Source: Polaribacter sp. (lineage in GTDB: Bacteria > Bacteroidota > Bacteroidia > Flavobacteriales > Flavobacteriaceae). Taken from it: DNA of 46,712 bases. The notes under the pieces are model-generated. The model had not been told where the DNA came from. It ran no database searches and was given only the letters and a program-made list of their open reading frames with translations. Below are positions 8,573 through 15,985 of this stretch, piece after piece. The stretch's first letter is position 1; each line of letters starts with the position of its first letter. The stretch is from positions 1 through 46,712 of the forward strand of contig JABJPX010000028.1 in assembly GCA_018663625.1 (NCBI GenBank). Direction: 5' to 3'. The position numbers were made by a program, and so were the translations under genes.

Positions 8573-9181
8573 CTATTTTACTCTAATATTAAAGGCTTCT
8601 TTCCCTTCAATGGTTCCTACTAAAACGTCGTTTTCTACAACACGTCCTACTCCTGCTGGTGTTCCCGTGAAAATAATATCTCCTTTTTTCAAGGTGAAAT
8701 ATTGCGATACATACGAAATTAATGCATCGATTTTCCAGAGCATTTCCTTAGTATTTCCATCTTGAACAAGCACACCGTTTTTGATCAATTGAAATTTTAA
8801 ATTTTCTAATTCGAACGCTTCTTTTGGGTAAAATTCCCCTACTACTGCACTACCGTCAAAGGCTTTTGCTTTTTCCCAAGGCAAGCCTTTTTCTTTGCAT
8901 TTTGCCTGCACATCGCGTGCGGTAAAGTCGATTCCCAAACCAATTTCATCATAATATTTAAATGCAAATTTTTCTGATATGTGTTTTCCAACTTTATTAA
9001 TTTTCACCAAAACCTCTACTTCAAAATGAATATCGTCTGAAAATGGCGGTATAAAAAAGGGGTTTTTCCTCGGTAAAATAGCAGAATCTGGCTTTAAAAA
9101 AACCACCGGATGTTCGGGTCTTTCATTCGCCAATTCTTCAATGTGTTTTGCGTAATTGCGCCCAATACAGATAATCTTCAA
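8573..9181 (-). CDS. Fumarylacetoacetate hydrolase (FAH) family protein
   Basis: Small FAH-fold enzyme (202 residues) of the YcgM/FAHD1-like group, which contains acylpyruvate hydrolases and oxaloacetate decarboxylases. It begins KIICIGRNYAKHIEEL, and the metal-binding acidic pair lies in HFEVEVLVKI, followed by GIDFTARDVQ and the C-terminal FTGTPAGVG. The start codon appears to be TTG: an in-frame stop lies a few codons upstream, and no ATG occurs before the conserved N-terminal motif. The exact substrate is not readable. It sits between purU and cinA. Confidence 0.87.
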   Translation of the reverse strand: MKIICIGRNYAKHIEELANERPEHPVVFLKPDSAILPRKNPFFIPPFSDDIHFEVEVLVKINKVGKHISEKFAFKYYDEIGLGIDFTARDVQAKCKEKGLPWEKAKAFDGSAVVGEFYPKEAFELENLKFQLIKNGVLVQDGNTKEMLWKIDALISYVSQYFTLKKGDIIFTGTPAGVGRVVENDVLVGTIEGKEAFNIRVK

Positions 9182-9255
9182 AATAGTATGTACAATTTAT
9201 AAATTCTGAATCCCCCTCTTTGGAGAAACTCTTTTCGTATACCTCTTCATTTAAA

Positions 9256-10125
9256 TCACTCTCCTGCCTCCGGAAAAACAATCGCTTTATTCCCAGAAAC
9301 AATAATTTGACTTTGCAAATGACAGTTTACAGCTCTTGACAAAACCAACGTTTCAATATCTGCTCCTATTTTTTTTAAAGTTTTCGGGGTGCTATCGTGT
9401 GTTACTGATTCAACATTTTGCACAATTATTGGTCCTTCATCTAAATCTTCTGTAGCATAATGCGCAGAAGCTCCAATTAATTTCACACCACGATCATAGG
9501 CTTTTTTATAGGGATTTGCACCTTGAAATGCAGGTAAAAAAGAATGATGAATATTAATAATTTTCTCTGGATAACGGTTGATAAAATCGGAAGATAATAT
9601 TTGCATATACCTTGCCATAATCACCAAATCGATCTCGTTTGACGCTAGCAATGCTATGATTTGAGATTCTTGCTGTAATTTTGTATCTGCTGTAACTGGT
9701 AAATAATGATACGGAATTCCAAACATTTCTGCGATAGGTCTCAATTTATCATGATTACTAATAATCAACTTAATATTACATTCTAAACTCCCTTCTTTTT
9801 GACGTGCTAGCAAATCATATAAATTATGACTTGTATGTGAGACCATAATGGCAACATTTTGTTTTACTCTGCCAAAATTTACAGACCAATCTAGCTGTAA
9901 AGGTTTTGCCATTTCTGAAAAACACTCTTCAAGGGCTTTTTTAGAAATATTTGCTTCCTCCGCATCTAATCGAATTCGCATGAAATATCTTTTTTCAATG
10001 GAATTCACATACTGTTGGCTACTTAAAATGTTAAACCCTTTTTCGTAAAAGAAATTTGTAATTTTAGCAACCAATCCTTTTTGATCTGGACATTGCATTA
10101 AAAAAGTAACTACTTGTGATTTCAT
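9256..10125 (-). CDS. purU: Formyltetrahydrofolate deformylase
   Basis: Hydrolyses 10-formyl-tetrahydrofolate to formate and tetrahydrofolate, balancing one-carbon pools and feeding formate to purine synthesis. An N-terminal ACT domain (VTFLMQCPDQKGLVAKI) precedes a formyltransferase domain with the Asn-His-Asp machinery: ISNHDKLR, INIHHSFLPAF and DEGPII. The ATG at 10125 (MKSQVVTF) starts at the ACT domain and gives 289 residues, matching the family; an upstream in-frame TTG would add eight cysteine/lysine-rich residues with no support. Confidence 0.94.
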   Translation of the reverse strand: MKSQVVTFLMQCPDQKGLVAKITNFFYEKGFNILSSQQYVNSIEKRYFMRIRLDAEEANISKKALEECFSEMAKPLQLDWSVNFGRVKQNVAIMVSHTSHNLYDLLARQKEGSLECNIKLIISNHDKLRPIAEMFGIPYHYLPVTADTKLQQESQIIALLASNEIDLVIMARYMQILSSDFINRYPEKIINIHHSFLPAFQGANPYKKAYDRGVKLIGASAHYATEDLDEGPIIVQNVESVTHDSTPKTLKKIGADIETLVLSRAVNCHLQSQIIVSGNKAIVFPEAGE

Positions 10126-10197
10126 ACATTTTAAACATTTATACTTCAACTCGACGCAACAACTTATATTGTGAGCTTGTAGGACTATAAAAAATAT

Positions 10198-11037
10198 TTA
10201 TGGAATCCACTTTTTAGGGAAATTAGGTTTTCTTTTCTCTAGAAAAGCATCTCTTCCTTCTTTTGCTTCTTCGGTCATATAGGCCAATCGGGTGGCTTCA
10301 CCAGCAAAAACTTGCTGTCCCACCATACCGTCATCGGTTAAATTCATAGCAAACTTCAACATTTTTATAGAGGTTGGCGATTTTTCTAAAATTTCTTGTG
10401 CCCATTGAAATGCGGTATCCTCTAATTCTTCATGCGGAATTACAGCATTTACCATGCCCATTTCATAAGCTTCTTGTGCCGAGTAATTTCTTCCTAAAAA
10501 GAAAATTTCTCTAGCTCGTTTCTGACCTACCATTTTTGCCAAATACGCTGAACCATAACCTCCGTCAAATGAGGTAACATCTGCATCTGTTTGTTTAAAA
10601 ATAGCGTGTTCTTTTGAAGCCAATGTTAAATCGCAAACAACATGCAAACTATGACCTCCACCTACTGCCCAACCTGGAACAACAGCAATTACTGCTTTTG
10701 GCATAAAACGAATCAATCGTTGTACTTCGAGTATGTTTAAACGATGGTAGCCATCATCTCCTACATAGCCTTGATGTCCGCGGGCTTTTTGATCACCTCC
10801 TGAACAAAAGGAATACACTCCGTCTTTGGTACTTGGTCCTTCTGCAGACAATAAGACAACACCAATGTTTACATCTTCGCCTGCATCGTAAAAGGCATCG
10901 TATAATTCTTTGGTTGTTTTTGGTCGAAACGCGTTCCGAACATTGGGTCTATTGAAGGCAATTCTTGCAACTCCATTCGACTTTGTATAGGTAATATCTT
11001 CGTATTCTTTAACCGTTTTCCAATCCGCTTTTATCAT
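10198..11037 (-). CDS. menB: 1,4-dihydroxy-2-naphthoyl-CoA synthase
   Basis: Crotonase-fold enzyme that closes the second ring of naphthoate in menaquinone synthesis. Recognisable MenB features are ITYTKSNGVARIAFNRP near the N-terminus, the oxyanion-hole and SGGD region (FCSGGDQKARGHQGYVGDDGYHRLN), GWAVGGGHSLHVVCDLTLAS and TDADVTSFDGGYGSAYLA. At 279 residues it is close to the E. coli protein. It starts three bases after the S1-domain gene stops, in one menD-S1-menB unit. The menaquinone role fits the respiratory quinone of Flavobacteriaceae. Confidence 0.96.
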   Translation of the reverse strand: MIKADWKTVKEYEDITYTKSNGVARIAFNRPNVRNAFRPKTTKELYDAFYDAGEDVNIGVVLLSAEGPSTKDGVYSFCSGGDQKARGHQGYVGDDGYHRLNILEVQRLIRFMPKAVIAVVPGWAVGGGHSLHVVCDLTLASKEHAIFKQTDADVTSFDGGYGSAYLAKMVGQKRAREIFFLGRNYSAQEAYEMGMVNAVIPHEELEDTAFQWAQEILEKSPTSIKMLKFAMNLTDDGMVGQQVFAGEATRLAYMTEEAKEGRDAFLEKRKPNFPKKWIP

Positions 11038-11040
11038 ATT

Positions 11041-11463
11041 TTACGCTTTTATTAAGACAATTCGATCTGATTCAATAGTAATTCGTTTTTGCTTGTATAA
11101 GTTTCCAACAGCTTTTTTAAATGCCTTTTTACTCATTTGCATTTGAAATCGAATCGATTCTGGTGAACTTTTATCAGTCAATAAAACAAACCCTTCTCTA
11201 CTCGCTTCCAACTTGTGAAGTACTTTGTCTACATCTGAATTGATTACATTTCTAAAACCCTGTGGTCGTAATGAAACATCTACTTTACCATCTTCTCTGA
11301 GTGTTTTTATATATCCAGTAACTTCCATGCCTTCTTCCAAATCTTGGAAAATTTCATTTCGATATAACAAACCGTCATATTCCTCATCTATTAAAACCGT
11401 AAATCCTAAATTGGTTTCGGTTTCTATAATGAGCTGCACTTTATCTCCTTCTTGTAAATCCAT
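11041..11463 (-). CDS. Short S1-domain RNA-binding protein, CvfB-like
   Basis: A 140-residue protein. Residues of about 1-65 form an S1-like OB fold (GDKVQLIIETETNLGFTVLIDEEYDGLLY ... GYIKTLREDGKVDVSLRP, shown with a gap). Residues of about 75-140 resemble the C-terminal winged helix of CvfB (FLLTDKSSPE-like start, RFQMSKKAFKKA-like helix, ending RIVLIKA). Bacillus and Staphylococcus CvfB is about twice as long with several S1 domains; this one has a single S1 plus the winged helix. Its start codon overlaps the menD stop by one base. The function within a menaquinone operon is unknown; RNA binding is inferred from the fold. Confidence 0.78.
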   Translation of the reverse strand: MDLQEGDKVQLIIETETNLGFTVLIDEEYDGLLYRNEIFQDLEEGMEVTGYIKTLREDGKVDVSLRPQGFRNVINSDVDKVLHKLEASREGFVLLTDKSSPESIRFQMQMSKKAFKKAVGNLYKQKRITIESDRIVLIKA

Positions 11464-13121
11464 TACTTTATATATTTAAAATATGCTGTTAAAACTATAT
11501 TATTTTTTGCACTTGGCGTAAAAATTTCTAAAATCTTTGGCTTTTCTGAGGGTACATAAAATCCTAGCAATTCTTTATCTACGTTTTCGGTAGTTGCTGC
11601 TACATGGTATTCAAAACCATGCATTTTACACAAATTTTCTGCAGTTAAGCAATGTGGGGTTTCAAAATAAGCTGTTGCATTAGTGGTCGAAGGACCTGGA
11701 ATGATTTTAAAAATACCTCCTCCTGAATTATTAATGATAATAATTCTAAAACTAGCAGGAATGTGTGCGTTCCATAAGGCATTACTATCATAAAAGAAAC
11801 TCAAATCACCCGTAACAAAAACGGTTTGCTTTTCACTTGAAAAAGCGGCTCCAATTGCAGTACTCGTACTCCCATCAATCCCACTTGTACCGCGATTACA
11901 AAAAACATTGATCGATTTTTTTATAGAGAACAACTGTGCGTATCTAATAATAGCACTGTTACTTACTTGTAGATTCGAATGTGCTGGGATACTTTCTAAA
12001 ACCTGTTCGAAGACTTTAAAATCCGAATGCTCAATTTTAGACAAATATCTGTGATGTTTGACTCTTTTCTCATCTCGTAATCGCAACCATTTCTGTTGGT
12101 AGTCCGTTGCTACTTTAAAAACCTGTTTGTTAAAGGTTTCAAAAAAAGCAATTGGATCTTGTTGAATAAATTCTGTGAGACAAAAAAAGGTATTAGTTGC
12201 TTTTTTCGAATCGATGTCCCAATGGTGTTTTGGAGGATACTTTCGTAAGAATTGCTTGACTCTTTTGGAAATTACCATGCCCCCAAAAGTAATCAACACC
12301 TCAGGCTGCAGGGCATTAAATTCGGCATCACTTAAAGAAAAGATCAATTGATCGATAGCATCTACTACATTCTCATGATGCAAATTAGAAGTGGTTTCTG
12401 TAAGGATTAAAACAGAAGGATCTTCAGCATAAAAATGAATAAGTTCGTTTATTTTTTCATCCGGATAATTAACGCCTACCAATATAATTTTCTTCTTGGC
12501 AGCATTCCAAACATCCCCAAAAAAAGAATAATTTACGTGTGAATTATCTACAGAACTCATCGAAATATGAGGAAAATGAAAAGTATCTAACGTCTTTACT
12601 GTTTCATACAAGGGTTCATCAAAAGGAACATTTATATGCACTGGACCTTGATTGGATGTAGCTATTTGTAAAGCCTCTCCTATTAACTGAGAATTCCGAG
12701 CTTTGAACCTTGGGTTCTCGATTAAATTTGCCGAAAATAAAATGTGGTTTTCAAAGACATTCTCTTGCCGAATTGTTTGTCCATCACCAATATCAATCAA
12801 ATGTTTTGGGCGATCGGCAGATATAACGACCAATGGAATGTTGCTATAAAAAGCTTCTGCAATGGCGGGATAATAATTTAACAATGCAGACCCTGAAGTA
12901 CATAAAACGGCAACAGGTCTTTTGGTTTGTTGAGCGATACCCAATGCAAAAAAAGCAGCACAACGTTCATCAACAAGGCTGATCGTTTTAAAATCTTTAT
13001 GATTTGAAAAACCAACGGTTAATGGCGCATTTCGTGAACCAGGAGAAATAACAACCGTATCAATTTCAAATTGATGACAGGCTGCAATAACCAATTGTGC
13101 TAATTCTTTTTTTGGGTACAT
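11463..13121 (-). CDS. menD: 2-succinyl-5-enolpyruvyl-6-hydroxy-3-cyclohexene-1-carboxylate synthase
   Basis: Thiamine-diphosphate enzyme that joins isochorismate and 2-oxoglutarate, the first committed step of menaquinone synthesis. The N-terminal motif VVISPGSRNAPLTVGF and VDERCAAFFALGIAQ are characteristic of MenD, as are CTSGSAL and NRGTSGIDGSTSTAIGAA. The ThDP-binding region GDLSFFYDSNALW ... NNSGGGIF is intact. The 552-residue length is normal. It leads the menD-S1-menB unit and follows the fsa/tal gene by about 70 bases. Confidence 0.96.
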   Translation of the reverse strand: MYPKKELAQLVIAACHQFEIDTVVISPGSRNAPLTVGFSNHKDFKTISLVDERCAAFFALGIAQQTKRPVAVLCTSGSALLNYYPAIAEAFYSNIPLVVISADRPKHLIDIGDGQTIRQENVFENHILFSANLIENPRFKARNSQLIGEALQIATSNQGPVHINVPFDEPLYETVKTLDTFHFPHISMSSVDNSHVNYSFFGDVWNAAKKKIILVGVNYPDEKINELIHFYAEDPSVLILTETTSNLHHENVVDAIDQLIFSLSDAEFNALQPEVLITFGGMVISKRVKQFLRKYPPKHHWDIDSKKATNTFFCLTEFIQQDPIAFFETFNKQVFKVATDYQQKWLRLRDEKRVKHHRYLSKIEHSDFKVFEQVLESIPAHSNLQVSNSAIIRYAQLFSIKKSINVFCNRGTSGIDGSTSTAIGAAFSSEKQTVFVTGDLSFFYDSNALWNAHIPASFRIIIINNSGGGIFKIIPGPSTTNATAYFETPHCLTAENLCKMHGFEYHVAATTENVDKELLGFYVPSEKPKILEIFTPSAKNNIVLTAYFKYIK

Positions 13122-13191
13122 TTTTTTAAACCTTTTTTAAAGATTTAAAAAGTTATCTGTTAGAAGTGAGTCACTAAAAACGAAAAACTTT

Positions 13192-13845
13192 CTAGTTTCC
13201 TTTTTTATAATCTGCTAAGAATTTCGCCAATCCGATATCGGTTAAAGGGTGCTTAAGCAAACCTTCAATAGCACTTAGAGGTCCTGTCATAACATCTGAA
13301 CCTAATTTTGCACAATCAATAATATGCATGGTGTGACGCACAGATGCGGCTAAAATTTGAGTTTCAAATCCGTAATTATCATAAATCAAACGGATTTCTG
13401 AGATTAGATTCAGTCCGTCCGTAGAAATATCATCCAAACGACCAATAAAAGGAGACACATAGGTAGCACCTGCTTTGGCAGCTAACAATGCTTGCCCTGC
13501 CGAAAAAACTAAGGTTAAATTGGTCTTGATTCCTTTTGAAGAGAAGTATTTACAGGCTTTTATTCCATCTTTTATCATTGGTAACTTTACCACGATCTGT
13601 GGGTTTAAGGCAGCCAAAGCTTCTCCTTCTTTTACCATTCCATCAAAATCGGTTGCAATTACCTCAGCAGACACATCGCCTTCTACTAATTCACAAATTT
13701 CTTTGTAATGATTGATGATGTTTTCTTGTCCAGTAATTCCTTCTTTGGCCATTAAAGAGGGGTTGGTTGTTACTCCATCTAAAATACCTAAAGCTTGTGC
13801 TTCTTCTATTTGATCTAAGTTTGCAGTATCGATAAAAAATTTCAT
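13192..13845 (-). CDS. fsa: Fructose-6-phosphate aldolase / small transaldolase
   Basis: Small class-I transaldolase-fold protein of 217 residues (TalC/FSA group). It opens [34 protein letters not shown] and the Schiff-base lysine segment VVKLPM follow, with [27 protein letters not shown] motifs, here spanning about residues 105-128. In most Bacteroidota this protein is labelled transaldolase; FSA versus transaldolase activity cannot be told here. The ATG at 13845 starts at the first strand of the barrel. A longer open frame upstream adds 40 residues with no family support. A -7 promoter element lies about 110 bases upstream. Confidence 0.92.
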   Translation of the reverse strand: MKFFIDTANLDQIEEAQALGILDGVTTNPSLMAKEGITGQENIINHYKEICELVEGDVSAEVIATDFDGMVKEGEALAALNPQIVVKLPMIKDGIKACKYFSSKGIKTNLTLVFSAGQALLAAKAGATYVSPFIGRLDDISTDGLNLISEIRLIYDNYGFETQILAASVRHTMHIIDCAKLGSDVMTGPLSAIEGLLKHPLTDIGLAKFLADYKKGN

Positions 13846-13952
13846 ATGAATGTATTTAGTTGTAAATTCAATGTTTATGTTTGTTTTAAAGCGGTTTTCA
13901 ACATGTTTTATTGTATGTGCTACAAAAAAAGAAATCGCTTCTCTATCAAAAG

Positions 13953-13960
13953 CAAAGATA
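13953..13960 (-). promoter_or_regulatory. -7 element (TATCTTTG) upstream of the transaldolase gene
   Basis: The minus strand reads TATCTTTG about 108 bases ahead of the transaldolase ATG. No TTG is found at the usual -33 distance. If used, it gives a leader of about 100 bases and rules out the extended start, which lies almost at this box. The stretch from here to the SRP RNA gene shows nothing else recognisable. Confidence 0.45.
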
Positions 13961-14120
13961 GGCACTCAAACACAATTTTATATCTGGAATAAAAGTATTT
14001 TTTTATGTTTTATAAACAATTGTAAAAGTTACAACAATAGCTTTTAGAGTTTCAGTACAAATAGAAGAAAGAAAGCGGAAAGAAATGCTCAATTTAGAAC
14101 GAAACTTTGAGGTACAAAAA

Positions 14121-14218
14121 ATGGCAAGCTACCTACATCACACTGCTACAACCTAATACCTTTGCTGCGTTCCCGCCCTGGAGGATTCAAAGGGAGCTAG
14201 TTGTGTAGAACTTGCCGC
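14121..14218 (-). ncRNA. ffs: Signal recognition particle RNA, small bacterial type (4.5S)
   Basis: Read on the minus strand, the ends pair (GGCAAG ... CTTGCC) and enclose a long hairpin. Its apical part, CCAGGGCGGGAACGCAGC, is the conserved SRP domain-IV region with the GGAA tetraloop and the asymmetric internal loop bound by Ffh. The length of about 95 nt fits the small SRP RNA. A T run follows the 3' end and acts as terminator, and a TAAATTTG -7 element sits directly before the 5' end. Exact ends are uncertain by a few bases. The receptor gene ftsY is in the same window. Confidence 0.92.
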
Positions 14219-14220
14219 GG

Positions 14221-14228
14221 CAAATTTA
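14221..14228 (-). promoter_or_regulatory. -7 element (TAAATTTG) of the SRP RNA gene
   Basis: The minus strand reads TAAATTTG a few bases before the predicted SRP RNA 5' end, the right distance for a -7 box. No TTG is visible at -33. Confidence 0.6.
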
Positions 14229-14345
14229 CAATCTATTTTTAATTCTACCGTTAAAAAAATGTCAAAATTTATGTAACATTTCTAAAAGTTTGACTACTAA
14301 TCAATTGTTTTTAATATTCATTAAAAAACATCAAAAGGAATTTAA

Positions 14346-14353
14346 TACATTTG
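14346..14353 (+). promoter_or_regulatory. -7 element (TACATTTG) of the DUF4199 gene
   Basis: An exact TAnnTTTG match lies 24 bases before the DUF4199 start codon. The -33 TTG is not evident. Confidence 0.5.
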
Positions 14354-14377
14354 TAAGCATCAACTAAAAAAAAACTA

Positions 14378-14908
14378 ATGAATCAACTTATCAAATCAAA
14401 AGGGCAGAATTTTGGATTATTTTACGGCATATTTTTAATATTCTTAACACTATATGCCTATGCAATTGACATCAACTTCTTCGTAAGCTATTGGTTTTTA
14501 ATTTTTGTAATTATCAGCTTTTTTGTAAACGCATTTTGGGTAATGGGAAGCCTAAAAAAAGCACAAGCAGGACTCATGAGCTTTAAAGAAGGTTTTACTG
14601 TTTTCTTTATCTCTAATGCATTTGCTCTTTTATTATCAACACTTTTTACACTTTTACTTTTTACAATAATAGATCCTGAACTACAAGATACCGTTAAAGA
14701 ATTAACGATTCTCAAAACAACGGAAGCCATGGAGAATTTCAATGTTCCAATGGATCAGGTAGACATCACTATTGAAGAGATTAGAAATCAGGATAATTTT
14801 TCTATTGTATCCCAAATAAAAGGATACTTCTCAACTTTAGCAATATGTTCTATTGCAGGATTATTGATTGCTTTAATCTTAAAAAAGAAAGAAGAAGAAA
14901 ATTACTAA
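14378..14908 (+). CDS. DUF4199-family membrane protein
   Basis: A 176-residue protein with four likely membrane helices: about residues 12-30, 34-54, 70-98 and the C-terminal SLLIALIL region (about 148-168). Between helices 3 and 4 lies a soluble Glu/Asp-rich loop. The GFTVFFISNAFALLLSTLFTLL-like third helix and the short N-terminal KGQNFGLFYGIFL stretch are typical of DUF4199, a Bacteroidota family with no assigned function. The next gene, 87 bases downstream, is a polyisoprenyl-type glycosyltransferase, a neighbour often seen with this family, so a role in envelope glycan export is possible but unproven. Confidence 0.82.
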   Translation: MNQLIKSKGQNFGLFYGIFLIFLTLYAYAIDINFFVSYWFLIFVIISFFVNAFWVMGSLKKAQAGLMSFKEGFTVFFISNAFALLLSTLFTLLLFTIIDPELQDTVKELTILKTTEAMENFNVPMDQVDITIEEIRNQDNFSIVSQIKGYFSTLAICSIAGLLIALILKKKEEENY

Positions 14909-14955
14909 ATTCAAGTTAAAAAGGTTCCTTACTAGGTAAAAAGTAGAATTAGAGT

Positions 14956-14963
14956 TACTTTTG
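14956..14963 (+). promoter_or_regulatory. -7 element (TACTTTTG) before the glycosyltransferase gene
   Basis: A TAnnTTTG match 32 bases ahead of the glycosyltransferase ATG suggests that the gene can be transcribed independently of DUF4199. There is no TTG at -33. Confidence 0.45.
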
Positions 14964-14995
14964 TTTCTTCAGAAATTCGCTTTAATTTTTAACCT

Positions 14996-15952
14996 ATGGA
15001 TATTTCGGTAGTCATACCACTTCTTAACGAGGACGAATCCTTACAAGAATTACACGATTGGATTGCAAAAGTCATGCAATCCAATCGTTATTTATATGAA
15101 ATTATTTTTATTGATGATGGAAGTACCGATCGTTCTTGGAACGTTATTGAAAAACTATCTCAAGAAAACAAGTCCGTAAAAGGAATTCGCTTCCAGAAAA
15201 ATTACGGGAAATCACAAGCTTTGGATGCAGGTTTTGAATTGGCCCAAGGTGCTGTTGTGATTACAATGGATGCCGATTTACAAGACAATCCCGATGAAAT
15301 CCCTGAACTCTATGATTTAATCTTCAAAGAAGATTTCGATTTGATTTCTGGATGGAAAAAGAAACGGTACGACAACGTCATTACAAAAAACATTCCTTCA
15401 AAATTATTTAACGCGGCTGCCAGAAAAACTTCTGGATTAAAATTACACGATTTTAACTGCGGATTAAAAGCCTATAAAAATATCGTTATTAAAACCGTAA
15501 AAGTGAGCGGAGAGATGCATCGTTACATTCCTGTTTTAGCAAAAAACGAAGGTTTTACTAAAATAGGTGAGAAAGTAGTACAACATCAAGCAAGAAAATA
15601 CGGGGTTACCAAGTTTGGAATGGAACGTTTTGTCAATGGTTTTTTAGATTTAATTACTATTTCTTTTCTATCAAAATTTGGAAAAAGACCCATGCACTTT
15701 TTTGGGCTTTGGGGAACTTTTATGTTTTTATTTGGTACCATCTCAGCATTTTATATTGGCATTATAAAACTATACAAATTATACAAGGGCACAAGTGCTA
15801 TTTTAGTCACCAACAATCCTTGGTTCTACATTGCGCTAACTTCTATGATTTTAGGGACTTTATTGTTTCTCTCGGGTTTTATTGGTGAGCTGATTATAAA
15901 ATCAAAAGACAATGTAAAACACTATACAATAAAAGAAAAACTCAATTCATAA
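14996..15952 (+). CDS. Membrane-anchored family 2 glycosyltransferase (DPM1/GtrB/ArnC-like)
   Basis: The N-terminal GT-A domain (about residues 1-225) starts ISVVIPLLNEDESLQELHDWI; it has IDDGSTDRSW and the DxD motif in TMDADLQDNPDEIP. The C-terminal part has two membrane helices (about 235-260 and 275-300), the arrangement of enzymes that transfer a sugar from a nucleotide donor to undecaprenyl or dolichyl phosphate. The sugar is not readable. The phosphohexomutase and ABC exporter follow on the same strand, consistent with an envelope-glycan role. Confidence 0.88.
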   Translation: MDISVVIPLLNEDESLQELHDWIAKVMQSNRYLYEIIFIDDGSTDRSWNVIEKLSQENKSVKGIRFQKNYGKSQALDAGFELAQGAVVITMDADLQDNPDEIPELYDLIFKEDFDLISGWKKKRYDNVITKNIPSKLFNAAARKTSGLKLHDFNCGLKAYKNIVIKTVKVSGEMHRYIPVLAKNEGFTKIGEKVVQHQARKYGVTKFGMERFVNGFLDLITISFLSKFGKRPMHFFGLWGTFMFLFGTISAFYIGIIKLYKLYKGTSAILVTNNPWFYIALTSMILGTLLFLSGFIGELIIKSKDNVKHYTIKEKLNS

Positions 15953-15956
15953 AATG

Positions 15957-15964
15957 TATCTTTG
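15957..15964 (+). promoter_or_regulatory. -7 element (TATCTTTG) before the phosphohexomutase gene
   Basis: An exact TATCTTTG lies 20 bases ahead of the ATG. A run of 15 A (15971-15985) separates it from the start codon. There is no clear -33 TTG. Confidence 0.55.
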
Positions 15965-15970
15965 CATTTG

Positions 15971-15985
15971 AAAAAAAAAAAAAAA
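15971..15985 (+). repeat. 15-A homopolymer abutting the phosphohexomutase start codon
   Basis: Fifteen A in a row end with the A of the ATG. Slippage here would change leader length but not the reading frame. Confidence 0.9.

Noticed and set aside
13846..13965. 40-residue N-terminal extension of the transaldolase
   Set aside because: It runs up to the predicted promoter, has no family support and ends at an ATG that matches the conserved start of the barrel.
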